A stretch of DNA of 64,000 nucleotides from Cardinalis cardinalis (GCA_014549065.1 JACDOX010000008.1:3341827-3405826), one strand, 5' to 3'. Counted from the first letter of the stretch, positions 11,455 through 24,628 are shown. Notes: a model not told the origin generated them from the letters alone. Program-made: numbers and translations.

Positions 11455-13416
11455 TATAATTATTTCATTCTAGAGGGTGGCATCAAGAGTGAGATTGTGC
11501 TAATGGCACAGAGAACAGAAAATATTAATATCANAATATCAAAGAAGACCAAAATCTTTGCTTTTATGCTACTCTTCCAATAGCATCCTAGTGTATTTTA
11601 AGGAGTGGTGAAGGATATTTTTAATCTTAGTCTTCAATTTTTGTAAGTGGACCAACGAAGTGCCTCCCTTAGTTTATTTTTTATTTCCTCTAGCCTAGNC
11701 AAAAATATCTTAGCATTGTACCTTTCACAGGTGACCTGTAGCTTTTTTATGAGAGTGAAATGCCTGAAGTGCTTGCATGCAGAGCAGCAGGACCTGATGC
11801 CCTTTATTTCACAATAGCTTAGAAAAAGGCTTTAAAGGCAATAGTGCTGATGCCTCCACCCAAGCCAGGGCTCAGAAGGGATAGGTACAAGTAAGTACAG
11901 AACTGTTTGCTTTCCCTTTCCCCTGCTTTACTGTGGGATACCCACAAACATTTAATTAAAGCCATTGTATGCATGCTTNACTTGGAGATATCTGTGGTTC
12001 CTTGAAACCGTTACGCAGGAGCACCAAAGAAAATACAAGGGAGTCACTGAAGGAAAATACAAATGAATTAGAAAAGCATAGCAACCAGAGAATACATTTC
12101 CCATAATACAACAGTCAAAGGTCATGAGATCACAGATGCTCAGTTGCTCATGCATATCATCTATTCTCTCCACTTGCATGCTTGCTCCGGAGAGGGCAAA
12201 GATTTAATGAGGAGGGGGCTAGCATTAGCAGTTCTCACCCTTCCTCACACCCTACATTCAAAGAGCACTGAAAGCCTCTTTGAAGTTGGAATAGACACAC
12301 ATTGAATTGTCCCAATGCACACATACAATCTGGAGTTTTCTCATCAGGTACAAAAATACAAGGTGACTGTTCTCTTCCGGCTGCCCTGGATGTGAACAAA
12401 GCTCTCGAATCAAAGACTTGCTGAATTGAGGAGTTGAAAGAAGTTTCTCCATTGCATCTGTCTTTTCAACCTGCAGTAGCAGCCCTTCTCGGTCTCACGG
12501 TTTCTATTAGTCAGTNCATTTTTCCCAGCTCCTCAAGAAGAAATCCTGTTCAGACAAAACAGCACTCTATTTACAGGAAGCTTGGCAGGGTCAAAAAGTG
12601 ACTGTAAAANGGATCTCTTGTTAAAACAGATACAGCATTTGCTCTGATGTAGATACAGCTAGGACTCAGCAATCTCTGATTTGCTATCAAGGCCTTGAAG
12701 GTGATCTCAGAGTCAGATTTGTTAGACTTGGTGAGATTGTGTTGTTATCACTTAGCAGAGCTAACTCAGTTGCTCCAAGTCCCACTTAATCTGTGCAGCT
12801 CACTACCCACAGCTTCTGACCTACTTAGTCACTTCCGGTCTTTGATTTTAGTCCTAAGGCCTCTTTTCTGAGTNGGCATGTGACTGCCATTTAATCTTAA
12901 TCAAACTTCCTTGAACTTCCATTACTGTCAAGTACAGCTTCTCTCACCATAATACCCACCCTTCTGAGTGCAAGAAAACTGATTTACAGCCAACAGTCTG
13001 CCACTTCTCTTATGCTCTGTGTTCATCTTTACTTTGTTTTTTTCCTGTGTGAGTCACTTCTTCCCCCTCTCTGACACATCATGCTACATTTTGTTTCCCT
13101 CGATCTGTCAGTAGCTGAGATGCTGTCCTGCACACCTTTACTGCAGAGATCTGGTGAGTATTATTATAGTGTGTCCCCAGCTACTGTGTGCAAATTTAGA
13201 AAAAGCTAAACACAAAGAAATTGAGTTGGCTACCGGCTGTTTCATAAAGTCACCTTGTTTAATATGCTTTTGCTTCTGACCAGAAATGATGACCAACTCA
13301 GTTCCCCCTATGCCTTACTTAAGAGCTCCTTACGCAAAACACAGCTGTTTAATCTATGCCTCCCCACCTACCATCTCCGCTGTTACTTCAGGACACGTGT
13401 TAACTTTACAGATGCT

Positions 13417-13444
13417 GAAAGTCCTTACCAGCTTAAGGACTTTC
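13417..13444. other. Perfect 11-bp hairpin
   Basis: 'gaaagtcctta' (13417-13427) and its exact reverse complement 'taaggactttc' (13434-13444) enclose a 6-nt loop 'ccagct'. No T-run follows and the outer flanks do not pair well, so it is neither a terminator nor an obvious pre-miRNA. Confidence 0.85.
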
Positions 13445-16400
13445 CCAGTTCTCAGTGGTTCTGTATGCTGCAGTAATGTGCCTTTGAAATAGACTCCTTC
13501 AGCCAGTTTCCTTCCACAACCAGAATCCAATCTAAAGATGTTAATCCAGTACCACAGTGAGTTTTGCCTGCACAGGGGCACTTCTGAACTGATGGGATCT
13601 GTTGATTTTTGAGATTCTTTTACCACAACAGAGAAGTTCAAAGATANGGCCTGGTGCTCTTAGTGGCCCAATGCTCTTTGTCAGATACAAAACATTTAGT
13701 GGCTATGTCATCTGCTTGTGACACGTAGGAGAGATTTGTTCAATCCCCTCTTGCATGTATGCCCTTTCCTGACCTTTTTCAATATGCCCAGTTCTGTCTG
13801 CTTTGCTCTCTTCCTCCTATTTCTGTACTCATCAGCACTCATCCACTTGTGGATCTTGTTATTAACATCTGAAGTTATGTGACCCATCACTGAGCGCAGC
13901 CTTGTCCTCTTAGGAGGCAGAAAATACCATACATTTTGGAAGGACAAATTAGCTACAGGCCATTCTTACTAAGCCTCTCCTTCAACTTATCTCAAATTGT
14001 ATTTTTGAACTGCAGTCACTACACACTGTAAGTTGAAAACAACCACTTGAGCCCTTTCCAGCAAGGCTTTGATACTAGGCCTGGAGGAGAGATAAGCAGC
14101 ACATTGAAGTTGTGGTATCTCTGTAACTGAGGGCAGGGAGTGAATGGAAACATGCCCTCCTTCTGGCACTGCCTGGCTCTGCACGAGGGGAGAGGATCCA
14201 GCTCAGCAGCTGGGGTTCACACGCATGGCNGGAGCCAGCGGCCTCTCGGCTGATGACAGATTAGACTCAGGGCTGGTTAGTGGGAAGCCTGTGATTAGAC
14301 TTCAGCAACATCTGTCTCTAGCAGTAAAGGAATCACTGCTGCGGGCTGTGATTTTCTCAGCAAACTGTAATTATACCAGGAACCTCATTCCTGCTATTTN
14401 TCTCAACAACTTAAGTGCAAAAAAATGTGAGTAAGGATGCAGGAAAGCTGAAACTGTGAAAGGAGCAGGAAAGAGGCAGCTGTTTATTTTTTTTTTCAGT
14501 CCATTCCAATTATTTTCTCTCAGTTTCTTAGATTTGTATGAATCTCAGACTGTTTTCTCCTGGAAGTCAGTGCCCAGGTTTAACTACCTGAAGTTGACCT
14601 GCCATCCACCTGAAGCTGATAGCACACATCCTCTCTGTCCACTTCTGTCCCATGGCAACCTAAACAAGTGTGGTAGCACTTGCAGAAGGTGTCATACCAC
14701 CCTTTCCTTGGCAGTGCCACCTCTTTCCTCCCATGGGGGCAGCAGTGCGGAGTGCTGGTCACTGATCACAACTGTTCTCAGGACATTTCCAGGAAGGTTT
14801 GGCCTGGGCAGAAGTGTGGGATATGGGAGATTGCTCAGGGTGAGTTTAAACCTTACTCCCAAAAGTCCTGTCTAGACTAGGATTTAAGAGTTTGAACTTA
14901 AAAAGTGTTAGGTTGTATAGATTAACTCTCTGTTTTAAAAGATACAGAAAAAGCAGTAAAAGTTTGAACTCCCAGTAACACCTGGTAAATTTTGCCAAAA
15001 TAACAATGTCAAAAAAGAGCAGGATTTTCTTGCAAGATTTCTCTGCCAGAAAAATCTTTTTGTTTGTGCAGTTGTAACTCCATGGTTGCTCATTTGCCAT
15101 TATTTGCTCAGAATATAAGAAGAAACAGATTTTTTTTTAATGTATGTGTAGGAGAGGAGGCGAAATATCTAAGTGAGAGTTTGCCAACAGAGCTTTACCA
15201 ATACATCCAATACTTAAGATGTAGACAAGGTCAAAATGATTCAAACTAATCCATGTACTTCTTCACTTTTCTCACAGCATTAATGTGACTTTTAGTATAC
15301 TTTGAAGGCAAGAGTGTCTTGTGTATGTTAAGCAATTTTATATCAGCATCATACTCTTCTAGAAGAAAGCAGAATTGTTCCTTACCAGCATGTCTGCACT
15401 TCATCCTGCAGCACATCTGGCAGCACAGCCAGGGATGAGAGTGTGGCAGCAGGAATTTGACCCTTGGGTCTGAAAGCACTGGGAAGACTGCAATTGGCAA
15501 GCAGACCCCTATCTCCAGAGCCAAGCCTCTGCAGACTGGTGACACATCTGGAGTAGTCTGGAATTGGCACAAATGGCTGTGGACGAGGAGGAGAGAGGAA
15601 AGGTTAGAAGGAAAGTGGAAAAAATGCCTCTTGTACATTTCACTTTCTTTTCCATCTGCTTGTGTGCTGTTGCTGTGAGCTATTAAACAGCTGCAGTGCT
15701 CTCTCCCAGAAGGGATTCAGTGGAGATGGAGAATGATCCCTACAGCTTAGGGCTTTGGGAGCCCCCTTGAATGGAAGGGGCCAGAGGAGTAATGTTTCTG
15801 ACTGACTCTTCTACAACACACTTGGGAATCCAACACTTGGGGCAGTAGCCAGAGATGCTGTTCAGGCTCCTCAGACCTGAAACTCCTGGCAGGCAGTGGG
15901 TACTTGCTGGGTACTTCAGACTCATTCTTGTTGAACTAGGTGAGTCCTTCTTGTTTCTTATCTTCCAAGCAGAACGTCCCAACTCTCCTGAACTGGTTTC
16001 AAATTTCAAGAAGAGCAGATTACTCAAGCAAAAGGTGTTTGCAGACTTTGAGACTGTAGCTTGGGAAGATAAAGGTAGAGAGGGAGGACCAGGAGAAGGT
16101 GGAGTGGGCCTACAGTGACTGCCAAGGTCTGAGCAAAAGAGCAGGTTTTTTTGCATCCATTCAGACACTCAGCAATTTCCTGCATTGTTCCTGCAATCAG
16201 CATGCTCCACCTGCTTTTACTTAACCATTTCCTGTTTACGGCTTCCAAAAACTTTCTGGTGAAATCACTAATCTGCCACAAGATCAGTCTTTATGGTTCC
16301 TTTTGAGCAGGCTTCACTCACTTTTTTTCTCTGTCTTCGTACACAGATCTTTCAGACTGAGGCACTGTGTGNTGTGTGTGCATGTCTGCATGCATGTGTG

Positions 16401-17227
16401 CTTGCAGCCAGTAGTNATGCCAGGAATTTGTGCTTGCTCATTAGTTCTTTCTCTTAACATATGCCCCTTCTTTTCCTTCTAAGGCTTGCTGATTGTTGCA
16501 AATTTGAGCAAAGAAACAAACAGTAGCACTGAGGGCTGGTGCCTCTTTCTGTACAATAGAGGGCTCCAGATATTTAGAGGAAGGACTCTTCCCATTATTT
16601 TCAAGATCTAAGTGCTCTCCCACCAATGAGGAATTTGTTCTCTGAATAGCTTGCCCATGCTTTGAATTATTTTCTAGATTTGAAAACAGTGAGGCAATTT
16701 CTTCTAGTCTACTGTTCAGTTTCTCAGATGTAAAGGTAAGGTATGAGGAGAAGGAAGGGTGAACCCAAGAAAAAGAAATCTCTTTTTTACAANGTAGGTG
16801 GCTCCCACAAGTGCCCATCACACATTTAGTCATGTCTTGCAGAAATCAATAGAAATGCCTGCATGCTTCAAGTCTACTCTCCTTAGCTATATTGCAGATA
16901 ACACTACAGCCATCACTAAAATAAAATTTATTTTTCACTGCTTTTCCTGTTTGTTTACTCTTTTTATTTCTCTTCTGAAGCAGTGAAAATAGATTCTTAA
17001 GTTTCCTCTCTGATTCTCATGCTCTTGCACAGTGCTGCAATGTTTGGGCTGCGGTGAGCACTGCAGGGGAATGTTCTCTTCTTAAAATAAATCATGGAAA
17101 CATTTCTGTTGGAATCAGGGCTTGCAGAAGTTTACTTTTTAAAAAAAAATAAGAATGTCAGGCCAGCTTTGGCCTGGCACTATATCCCTTTAGAGGGAAC
17201 AGACTTCTGATGCATGTCAGTGTATAT
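13445..17227. other. Unique non-coding sequence
   Basis: Several moderately long frames overlap here (14456-14875 plus, 139 codons; 15246-15638 minus, 130; 15740-16168 minus, 142; 16441-16833 minus, 130). They lie on both strands and none has recognisable domains, so I treat them as chance. A 79-codon minus frame at 13708-13947 is unusually basic. A short interrupted TG-rich stretch lies at about 16367-16400. Confidence 0.5.
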
Positions 17228-17293
17228 GTACTGACATGTGTGTGTGTATGTATATACACACACATACATATACATACACACACACACCAGTAC
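17228..17293. repeat. (TG)n/(CA)n inverted-repeat microsatellite hairpin
   Basis: A TG-rich arm (17228-17252) is followed by 18 nt and then a CA-rich arm (17271-17293). The arms pair almost completely: gtactg pairs with cagtac at the outer ends, and the inner repeat pairs over 16 bp. One 2-nt bulge and one mismatch separate these blocks. The loop itself is alternating purine-pyrimidine (TATACACACACATACATA). This could extrude as a cruciform or adopt Z-DNA. Confidence 0.88.
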
Positions 17294-19870
17294 ACGTGCC
17301 AGCTATGCTGGTAGAACTGAGCACTGAAATCATCCTGTAAGAACACTGGACATGTTGGGCCTGTCAGACAGATCTGCAAATTCCTTAATTATCTCTGCTG
17401 CAAGTTAGTGTAAGTCAGGATGCTTTCTCTGTCCCCTTAAGCATAGAAGGAGTTGATCTGTTGTGTGCACTGGCACTGCTGCTGAGCTGTTTCACACTTT
17501 GGAAATGAAGTTGATGCGCTCAGACTCTCACATGTTTCTGGATATTTTATCAAGAACACTAAACCCCCNCTCCCTGCTTTAGCTGTAATATAAACATGCA
17601 GCAGTATCACTTCTGTATGGGTTAAAAGGGAAGGTCTGGGCATTGCTGATGTCCAGGCAGCTGTCTGCTGTAGGCATAGCACAGCCCCACTTAGATCAGA
17701 GNTTGCTGAAGTATCCTTCAAGCTCTTTGTGAGCAGCTTTTGAACTTCCATCAGGGAAAGGAAGCAGCTGTTTTCTGCACAGAAGTTTCTTTCAGATTGG
17801 CCCAAGTATGTAAAATGGTTACTTTGGTACCCATCCAGCACAGTTCATTCAATATTTTGTGTCAGGGTGCTTGTCATCAGTGGCATTTGCCCAGGGTGAG
17901 TCACACCTACCCAAGCAATGATCTGAGAGAGCCCTCAAATATTTCTCATTTTCATTTTACAGGGTACAGCCCTGGTAAATTCATGATCATATTGGACCAC
18001 ACAGCACTTTATAGAGCAGCTCCTTCTAACCAGATTTCAGCCCAAGAGGCAACTACTTCCAAAAGAGATTCTCTGGTTCAGTATCCATCTTTATTTTCCA
18101 GATGTTTCTTTCACCACACTGCTTTCTGGTTACATTGTAAATTTGAGTACACTCAAGAAATTTTTGCTTTCTTCCTCCACCCCAAAACTGAAGGAAAGCT
18201 GAACTATATGAAAATGAAGTGAGAACTGAGACCNTGAAGGAAAATGGCATGAGTTGTAGAGAACCATGCAAGACTCTTTCCAGGAAATGGGCAGAANGTT
18301 CATCACATGAGTCACTGTAACCTTAGATGACTAAATTCTTGAAGAATAAACTGTCAGGAATATGATACTGCTCAGGACAGTTCCAGAGGGAGACAAAACC
18401 TTCTTAAATAGCTGTTGTTTGGTGTTTTTTGTTCNTGATTCATTCCTGAGGAAATTGCTGAGTCTCTGGCCAGGAACGGGGCAGGGGAAGTGCAGGCAGT
18501 GCCAGCCCTCCTCGGTGGAGGCAGCAGGCAAGGCGTGCTGGGCTGCACATCCTGCTGCTCCTGGCACCAGCTCTCCTGCCCAAGGAGCTGAGAAGGGATC
18601 AGGAGCACTCCATGGCTGTCCTGCCCAAGTGAATAGAGNAAAACAGGATCACTAGTGCTCATCTGCCAACTGAATCAATTCACAGCATGTTTTTNTGTAC
18701 CAGCAGGTATGAGACCAAGACGAAATGAAGATATTAAAACTCTAATTCCAGCTCCTTTTAAAAAGTTTTCTTGCTCTACCCACTCCAAGCAGTTAACCAA
18801 GTTCTATCAATAAAACTGACCCAAAACTCTGAATTAGGATTTCAGAGATGGTCTTAAGATTTTAAGCCAGTAACAACAGAAGAAGTCAGATGCCCTCCAG
18901 AGCTACCTCCAGAGGAGCTGAACTAGCATTAACAGCACTGGGGAATGTTTGCAGAAGTATCTTAAGTGTGGAGAAACCCCAGTGTTCCAGCACNCTGCTG
19001 TCAGTCCCATCTTGATGAGTTTCACCCAAGCATTTAACATTTCAGCATTAGTTCCGTGTCTCATAATGCCATTTATATAATGATTGCTCATTTGGTTCCC
19101 ATTAAAATAATGGTATTTCTTCTGCAAACCACTGCCTGTAAAAATCAAGTCACTCAGTTTCTCTTTAGATTATAATAAAGGAAATAAATAGTAGGATACA
19201 CACTGTAATTCCCAGAGAATGGGGGGCTTTCTTTCCCCTCTTCAACATACAAANTTCAGACATCAGAATTAGGAATATGAAAGATCTGTTAAGGGTTGAT
19301 GAATCCATCTCCTGCAAAAACACAGTGTAGTTACTCCTCAGAAGATGTTCCTCAGATACTCNATTGATAAATGAGTCTACAGCTCTCCATAGTCAGAGAG
19401 AATAATTTCTCTCTTAAAATTGAAGAAATGGAAGGTGCAGTTCTCTCAAGTCATCACAGTGCCACTGTACTTTGAGACAGTGTAGAATGATTCCTTGTAT
19501 TGTATATACCAGCACTTTGAGGAATTCAGTTTCACATGTCTCAAACAATGGGGGTTTCATCTCTTCCTATGGGAGCCTGCTCTGCAGCCTAACTCATTTC
19601 ACCATCTGCAGCACTTTCCTGAGTGTCTGCTCACTTTAAATTTTCTTTTAATTGTGTACCTACTATTTCTTCTTAAAAGTAATTTGCCAAAAGTTTTTGT
19701 TGTGTGAAATTCACATTCTGTTGTGCTTTTTTTTTTTTTTTTTTGAGGACTGAGAAAACCCTGAAAGATTGATGACTTTTTCTCTTTGCTTTTTCTTCCT
19801 CAGAAATAATAAGTAATTAATAATATATTACTGGTTTTTTAGCCATTCATCTCAGCAATTTACAAGAAAG
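17294..19870. other. Unique non-coding sequence
   Basis: No gene recognised. The longest frames are 160 codons (17740-18222, plus) and 134 codons (17437-17841, minus); they are overlapping and unrecognised. An 18-nt T run lies at 19727-19744. Confidence 0.5.
19727..19744. repeat. T18 homopolymer
   Basis: Uninterrupted run of 18 T. It does not adjoin a recognisable retroposon body. Confidence 0.9.
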
Positions 19871-19879
19871 ATCAACACT

Positions 19880-20010
19880 GTTGTACTCTTTTTACAGATG
19901 GGAAAAATTGAAGCACAGGGCAGGAAACAACTTGTCTGAGATCATTCAATGAGCCCATAGCAAGACTTGGATTTTTAAGCAGGTCTCCACAGTACTGCCC
20001 TACTTTTTTC
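19880..20010 (-). repeat. MIR-like SINE fossil, antisense
   Basis: 'tttttacagatgggaaaaattgaagcacagggcagg' then 'acaacttgtctgagatcattcaatgagcccatagcaagacttggattt' and 'aagcaggtctccacagtactgcccta'. These match the reversed MIR landmarks 'ccattttacagatggggaaactgaggcacagagagg', 'gacttgcccaaggtcacacag..agtggcagagctgggattcgaacccaggtct' and 'agcccatgct'. This is one of the clearest MIR fossils in the window. Confidence 0.7.
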
Positions 20011-20697
20011 TTTTTTATTTTTTTGTCCCAGTCTAGTTCCCTTTGGCTTTGTTGGAGTACCTAGGAAGGACAAACTTTCCATGAACTTTATTCAGAATTG
20101 CAATATTGTAACTGAAAGGTCAGCTTGTTGAATATTTAACAGTTACTATCTTTCCAGTGTGTTGGTCAAGCATCCTAATTAAGCAGTGATAAATAAAACC
20201 AACAAAGCATTTTAACAGACTANTTCAGTCCCTAGGGCCCAGAGCTGAATTTCCTTCAGCTAGCCTGTGTTTTCCCNGTTGCAGATTGTGCAGATTGAAC
20301 ACTGTATATATGAAGCACACTCTTATCAGCACACTGCAGGGAGATTTCCTTCCTCCTCAGTGCCACCAGGCTTACTTCACCTGTCCTATTTCCCTTAGCT
20401 TAGTGGTTTTCAGTAAGTGTGTTTCTCAGAATCTGAATAATTGCGGAATTATAAATCTTCCAGTTTGGAATCATAACATCACAATGTGTACAGCATGATA
20501 GACATTGTGGGGAGTGATACCCAGCAGAGCCCTGAGCAGGCTTACCTGGTGTCAGAACTCTCTGTGGGCTGCTAAGGGAGAGACAGAGGGTTTCTCTCAC
20601 TTGCCTTGAAGCTTCTACCTGTCCAGCCTGTGATTTCAGTGAATATCTTTGGTGGGCCTGGAGACACCTGAGCAGATGGTGTAAGGTGAGTGTTGTT

Positions 20698-20723
20698 CCT
20701 CACCTCCACATGGGGAGGTGAGG
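20698..20723. other. Perfect 10-bp GC-rich hairpin
   Basis: 'cctcacctcc' (20698-20707) and its exact complement 'ggaggtgagg' (20714-20723) enclose the 6-nt loop 'acatgg'. An upstream 'ggtgag' at about 20685-20690 could compete for the same arm. Function unknown. Confidence 0.85.
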
Positions 20724-21307
20724 GCAGCCAGTTCTGTGTGCTTGCAGCCTGCTGTGCAGGGGCCTAGTCAGTGCCCCACAGTCTGGAGAGTGACCTGACA
20801 GCGCTCACCATATATGAGCTGCCTCACTCTGTGTGGATTGAGGATTGAGAAATCAGGGCTCTGGCTAGGCCAGAGTTAGAGCTGAGGGATAGCACACAGA
20901 TCCTCCTGGCTGCTGACCATTGTCAAAGTATGCCAGCAAATGAAGTCTGTAGCATTATTCCTCCACAGCTCCTTCAGGCCTCCTTCATTCCAGATGTGAT
21001 TGCAGCAGCAGCTGAGGATTTACTGAAAGCCATAGGACTGCTGTAGGTCACTAAGCACATGACATTTGCTTTCAAATTGAGTTTGAGAAACTACCAAGCA
21101 GTGTCAAGCCTATGTCTCCTGGCTATGTGAANAGAGGAAGCTAAGAAGCAAAAATGATTACACAAAGCAGGGAAATCCCCCCAGACTTCCCCCAGACTAC
21201 CTCAAACTGAAGCTGATTTGCCTATGTTCAGTACAAATACCTTTGCAATGGCTTCTAGCCCCACGAAAGGGTTTCATGTCCTTGCTTATAATGATATAAT
21301 CAGGCCA

Positions 21308-21335
21308 CTTCTCCAAGTTGAATCACTTGGAGAAG
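21308..21335. other. Perfect 10-bp hairpin
   Basis: 'cttctccaag' (21308-21317) and 'cttggagaag' (21326-21335) are exact reverse complements around the 8-nt loop 'ttgaatca'. No poly-T tract follows. Confidence 0.85.
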
Positions 21336-24300
21336 ATAACAAAAGATCAAATCAGAGCCTATGTAGAAATCTAAGCAGTTTTATGTAGCACATAGGCCTG
21401 CTTCAGGTACAGATACAGCTGGGTATTGTTACTCCACACAAAATCAATGGGAACTGTTCAGCACCTGTTAGTAACCAGCAGTTATTCCAGAAAAAAAACC
21501 CTGTGTTATGTTTTATAATTCGTGATTATGGACGGGTGGTATCATACATAGCTTCCTATACAAACCCTGTTTGGTAGAAAATGGACCTTACTGAAAACTA
21601 GAAAAAAGCTATGGTATTCTTGTAGTTTAAAACTATGGTCATCCACTTTACAAAACCTTGAGACTCGTTTGGCCTGGAATTCCTGAGTGATGCTGTTCAA
21701 ATGCAGTGGTGTTAAACAAACTTCNAAGATTCCTGTGATTTGATTTAAACATAATGGTTTAACAGAAACAAACAAGTAAGCAAAAAGAGACAGCATATTG
21801 AAAATGCACATTTACTGGGCTATCTAAAGCTCAGAAATGTAGTTGGCTAATATGATACCACAAAACTATTTTTTGTTATCTTCTATGCACTAAGAATGAC
21901 AATGTTCATAAGCCTAGTATACCATGACTATGGAATGCCTGGATTGTCCTTGAAGACAGGTGGTATTTTCTGTTCCCTTGCTTAGAGAGTAGGGCTTGGG
22001 GATTTGTTTGTTTGTTTGAATAGGATGAGAATATAGACTTCTCAGAGGCTCACTATGAGCTGTTTCTTTGGAAAGAATTGCTTTCTTATTCTTTCCTATC
22101 TTTTTATTGAAATAGGTTCTCAGATACATTTCCTGTCAGCCCTCTCCCAAAGCTAGATGGAGTATAGGCAACTTCACTTATTCTCTCCCAGTAAATTCAC
22201 AGAAAGACTTCTTATANATTTTTTAGGTTGTCAAGCCAGCTTTATATTAACATTAAGTACAGTTGAGTAGTGCTTTAGGTGTCTTGCAGTAAATACCAAA
22301 GCTGTTTTAAACAGTCTTAGAGGTGCTTTTGTCAGTGTAGCATATTTTCCTTGAGGATATGGGAAATGAGAGTTATCATCATTGTCAGTATGGTTATACC
22401 AGGACAGCTATAGGAGCAGCTCTTTTCTAGTGTAGTTGCTTTTTGGTATAGTTAACAAATAGGGCTAAAGAGCAAGAGGAAAACTGAGACACAGCTTACT
22501 TTGACAACCTGTGTAATAAGCCTTGTGTTTTTTCTACAATATCACCTCTGTTAATCATGGCTTGTTACTGTGAAATATCCTGCCTTTTACTTTCCTCCTT
22601 TCAGGTTTATTGACTTTCTTCAAGCTTTGGTACAGCACAGTAGGAATCAGCCCAGGTAGGAGCTGGCTATTCTGCAGAGTCCTTCAGGCACCTATGCTAT
22701 GGTGGAGTTTGTCTCAGTGGGTCAGCTGCAGAGACTGGAAGAGAAATACATATTTGAATAGGCCTGAGATGCCTTGCAACACAATTAATAGCAGCAAACC
22801 TGAGGACGTGACGTGATATGACTGATGCTTGGTACCTTGGATATTTTGGTCCTGGTAACTGTGTGTGTTTCTTCAGTTTGTGTTCGTCACCTTGCAGGTT
22901 GCTCAGGAAGGCTTTCATTTTGGTTTTAAATATTTCCTCTCACAAACAACAGCCTGTTTTCTACATAAAGTGTCTAATCACAGTCATATAATATCGTTTA
23001 TTTACAAAGAGACTGCTTCATCCCAAAGCACTTTACAGTCTGTCAATGACAGAGGTCTAAGACTAGAAGAGGAGCAGATTATACTGGTTGGGAGCAGGCT
23101 CTGATCTCAGCCTAGGTATTAATAGAGCATGTAAAGTGGAGCCATAATGTTCTCTCTGAATCCAAGGCAATTTGCTATTAGTTAGAAAACATATTGCTAC
23201 TAGATGTGCTCTCTTTAACTCTAGAAAATGNGTTTGAACTGTCAAACATGAGCTGTAGTAGAGAATGTCCATCTTCTTGCACATCCCATTCTCTGTTCAT
23301 AGGTACTGGCTATGAAAAATCAGTTTTATTGGAAAATTAGGGTGATGCAAGTATCCTGGAAAGTACAGTATTCTCAGCAAATACATGCTGGCCTTTGGAG
23401 AGCTCTGGCAAAGAACGGTAAAGGGGCCTTGACCAGTCTAAAGTTTGGCTCTAGAGCACATCAGAAAGTTTGCCATCCAGAATGAGAAGGAGAGTTTGGA
23501 CACTGGTAACTAGAAGGACAACCAGACAGGCAGAAAAAAGAGGATCATTACATGCATGTCAATCCATTTTCAGCAGATCTGTACCATTAGTTCATAGTGA
23601 ACTTATTANCTTGATTTGTTTTGTGTATTAAATGGGTTTCCAGGTGGTTGTTTGCTGGAGGAAATGGCAACTTTGCAATCTCATTCAGAAATACTGTGAT
23701 TGAGATGTCTTGTCTTTATTGTGTGTTTCAGATCAAAAGGATCAAACTAATATAGTTTGGGAAGGAACCAATCCTGCCCTGCAGCCCATACAAGTGAGGA
23801 ACACTGNCTTGAAAGATACTTCACATGATGCTGCTTTACCGAGCACTACTGGTGAGACTTCAAGAAATACATCAAATCTATAGAAAGGACAAATGAAACC
23901 TCCCCAAAGACTTGAAGGAATGATGACATTGGTTTTCAAAAATCTGGTGAAGCAGAGATTGAACATTCTTCTTCTTTCGTCTCTTCAAAGACTAACTTTA
24001 AAAGCAAGTGCTGTTCTTTGTATATGTGGGGCCATACTTAACTCTGAACTTATGAAAAACCTGTCTTTTGTTTAGGTTAATTTAAGTGACCTAATAATAA
24101 AAGCCTCTGAACGACATACATGGTACTGAAGAAGTGTAGGCCACATGTGCCTTCCTAATTCACCTCACCATCTCATCAGTTTGGAGGAACCAATGGCCAA
24201 GCACAGGAGTGTCCACAGCCCAAAACACTGTGAAATGTTCATTTCTTTTTTTTAAGAGAATGATAAGCCCACTCAGTGGCTTGATTACAAAGTAATGGTA

Positions 24301-24499
24301 CAGTAAGTACTTACTCCTGTAACTCACTTGGAAATCATCAGAGATGATGTAAGAGTTACAAATAGCTGGGCTCAGACTGTTCAGAATGTTAGGAGAACAG
24401 NTAGCAATCTAAACAGCGGGAAGATCAATGTGTATTACAGCTGCTCAGCTTTCTTTGTCTTCAAAGCACTTTTGAAGTATTCACAACATGACTGCAAAC

Positions 24500-24628
24500 C
24501 ACNGAACTGTTTACTCACCTTACAGACTTAGAGAATGTATGACTTGCTCAAGGCCACTAAAAGCATCACTGGCTGTGCTGTGATCAGGATGTGTTCCTGG
24601 CTCTCAAGCCTATAGAAAGCCATGGGTT
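24500..24628 (-). repeat. MIR-like SINE fossil, antisense
   Basis: 'actcaccttacagacttagagaatgtatgacttgctcaaggccactaaaagcatcactggctgtgctgtgatcagg' parallels the reversed CORE: 'ttttacagatgagg..', 'gtgacttgcccaaggtcacacag', 'agtggcagagctgggat'. It ends with 'tgttcctggctctcaagcc', like the 'gactccaaagcc' end. Confidence 0.5.

Larger units (their letters stand above)
8401..13410. other. Unique non-coding sequence
   Basis: Apart from the possible MIR fragment near 9.55 kb and the AATAAC microsatellite at 11.43 kb I see no gene. The longest open frame is 111 codons (10574-10909, plus), interrupted by an ambiguous codon and unrecognised. No splice-flanked exon candidate stood out. Confidence 0.55.
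20011..24490. other. Unique non-coding sequence
   Basis: Apart from two short hairpins I find no gene. A stretch at about 22990-23120 with 'cccaaagcactttacagtc' faintly recalls the tails of ancient SINEs or L3-type LINEs but is too weak to call. The longest frame is 89 codons. Confidence 0.5.

Noticed and set aside
22985..23130. Ancient SINE/L3-like tail ('cccaaagcactttacagtc')
   Set aside because: One phrase only; flanking sequence does not continue the match.
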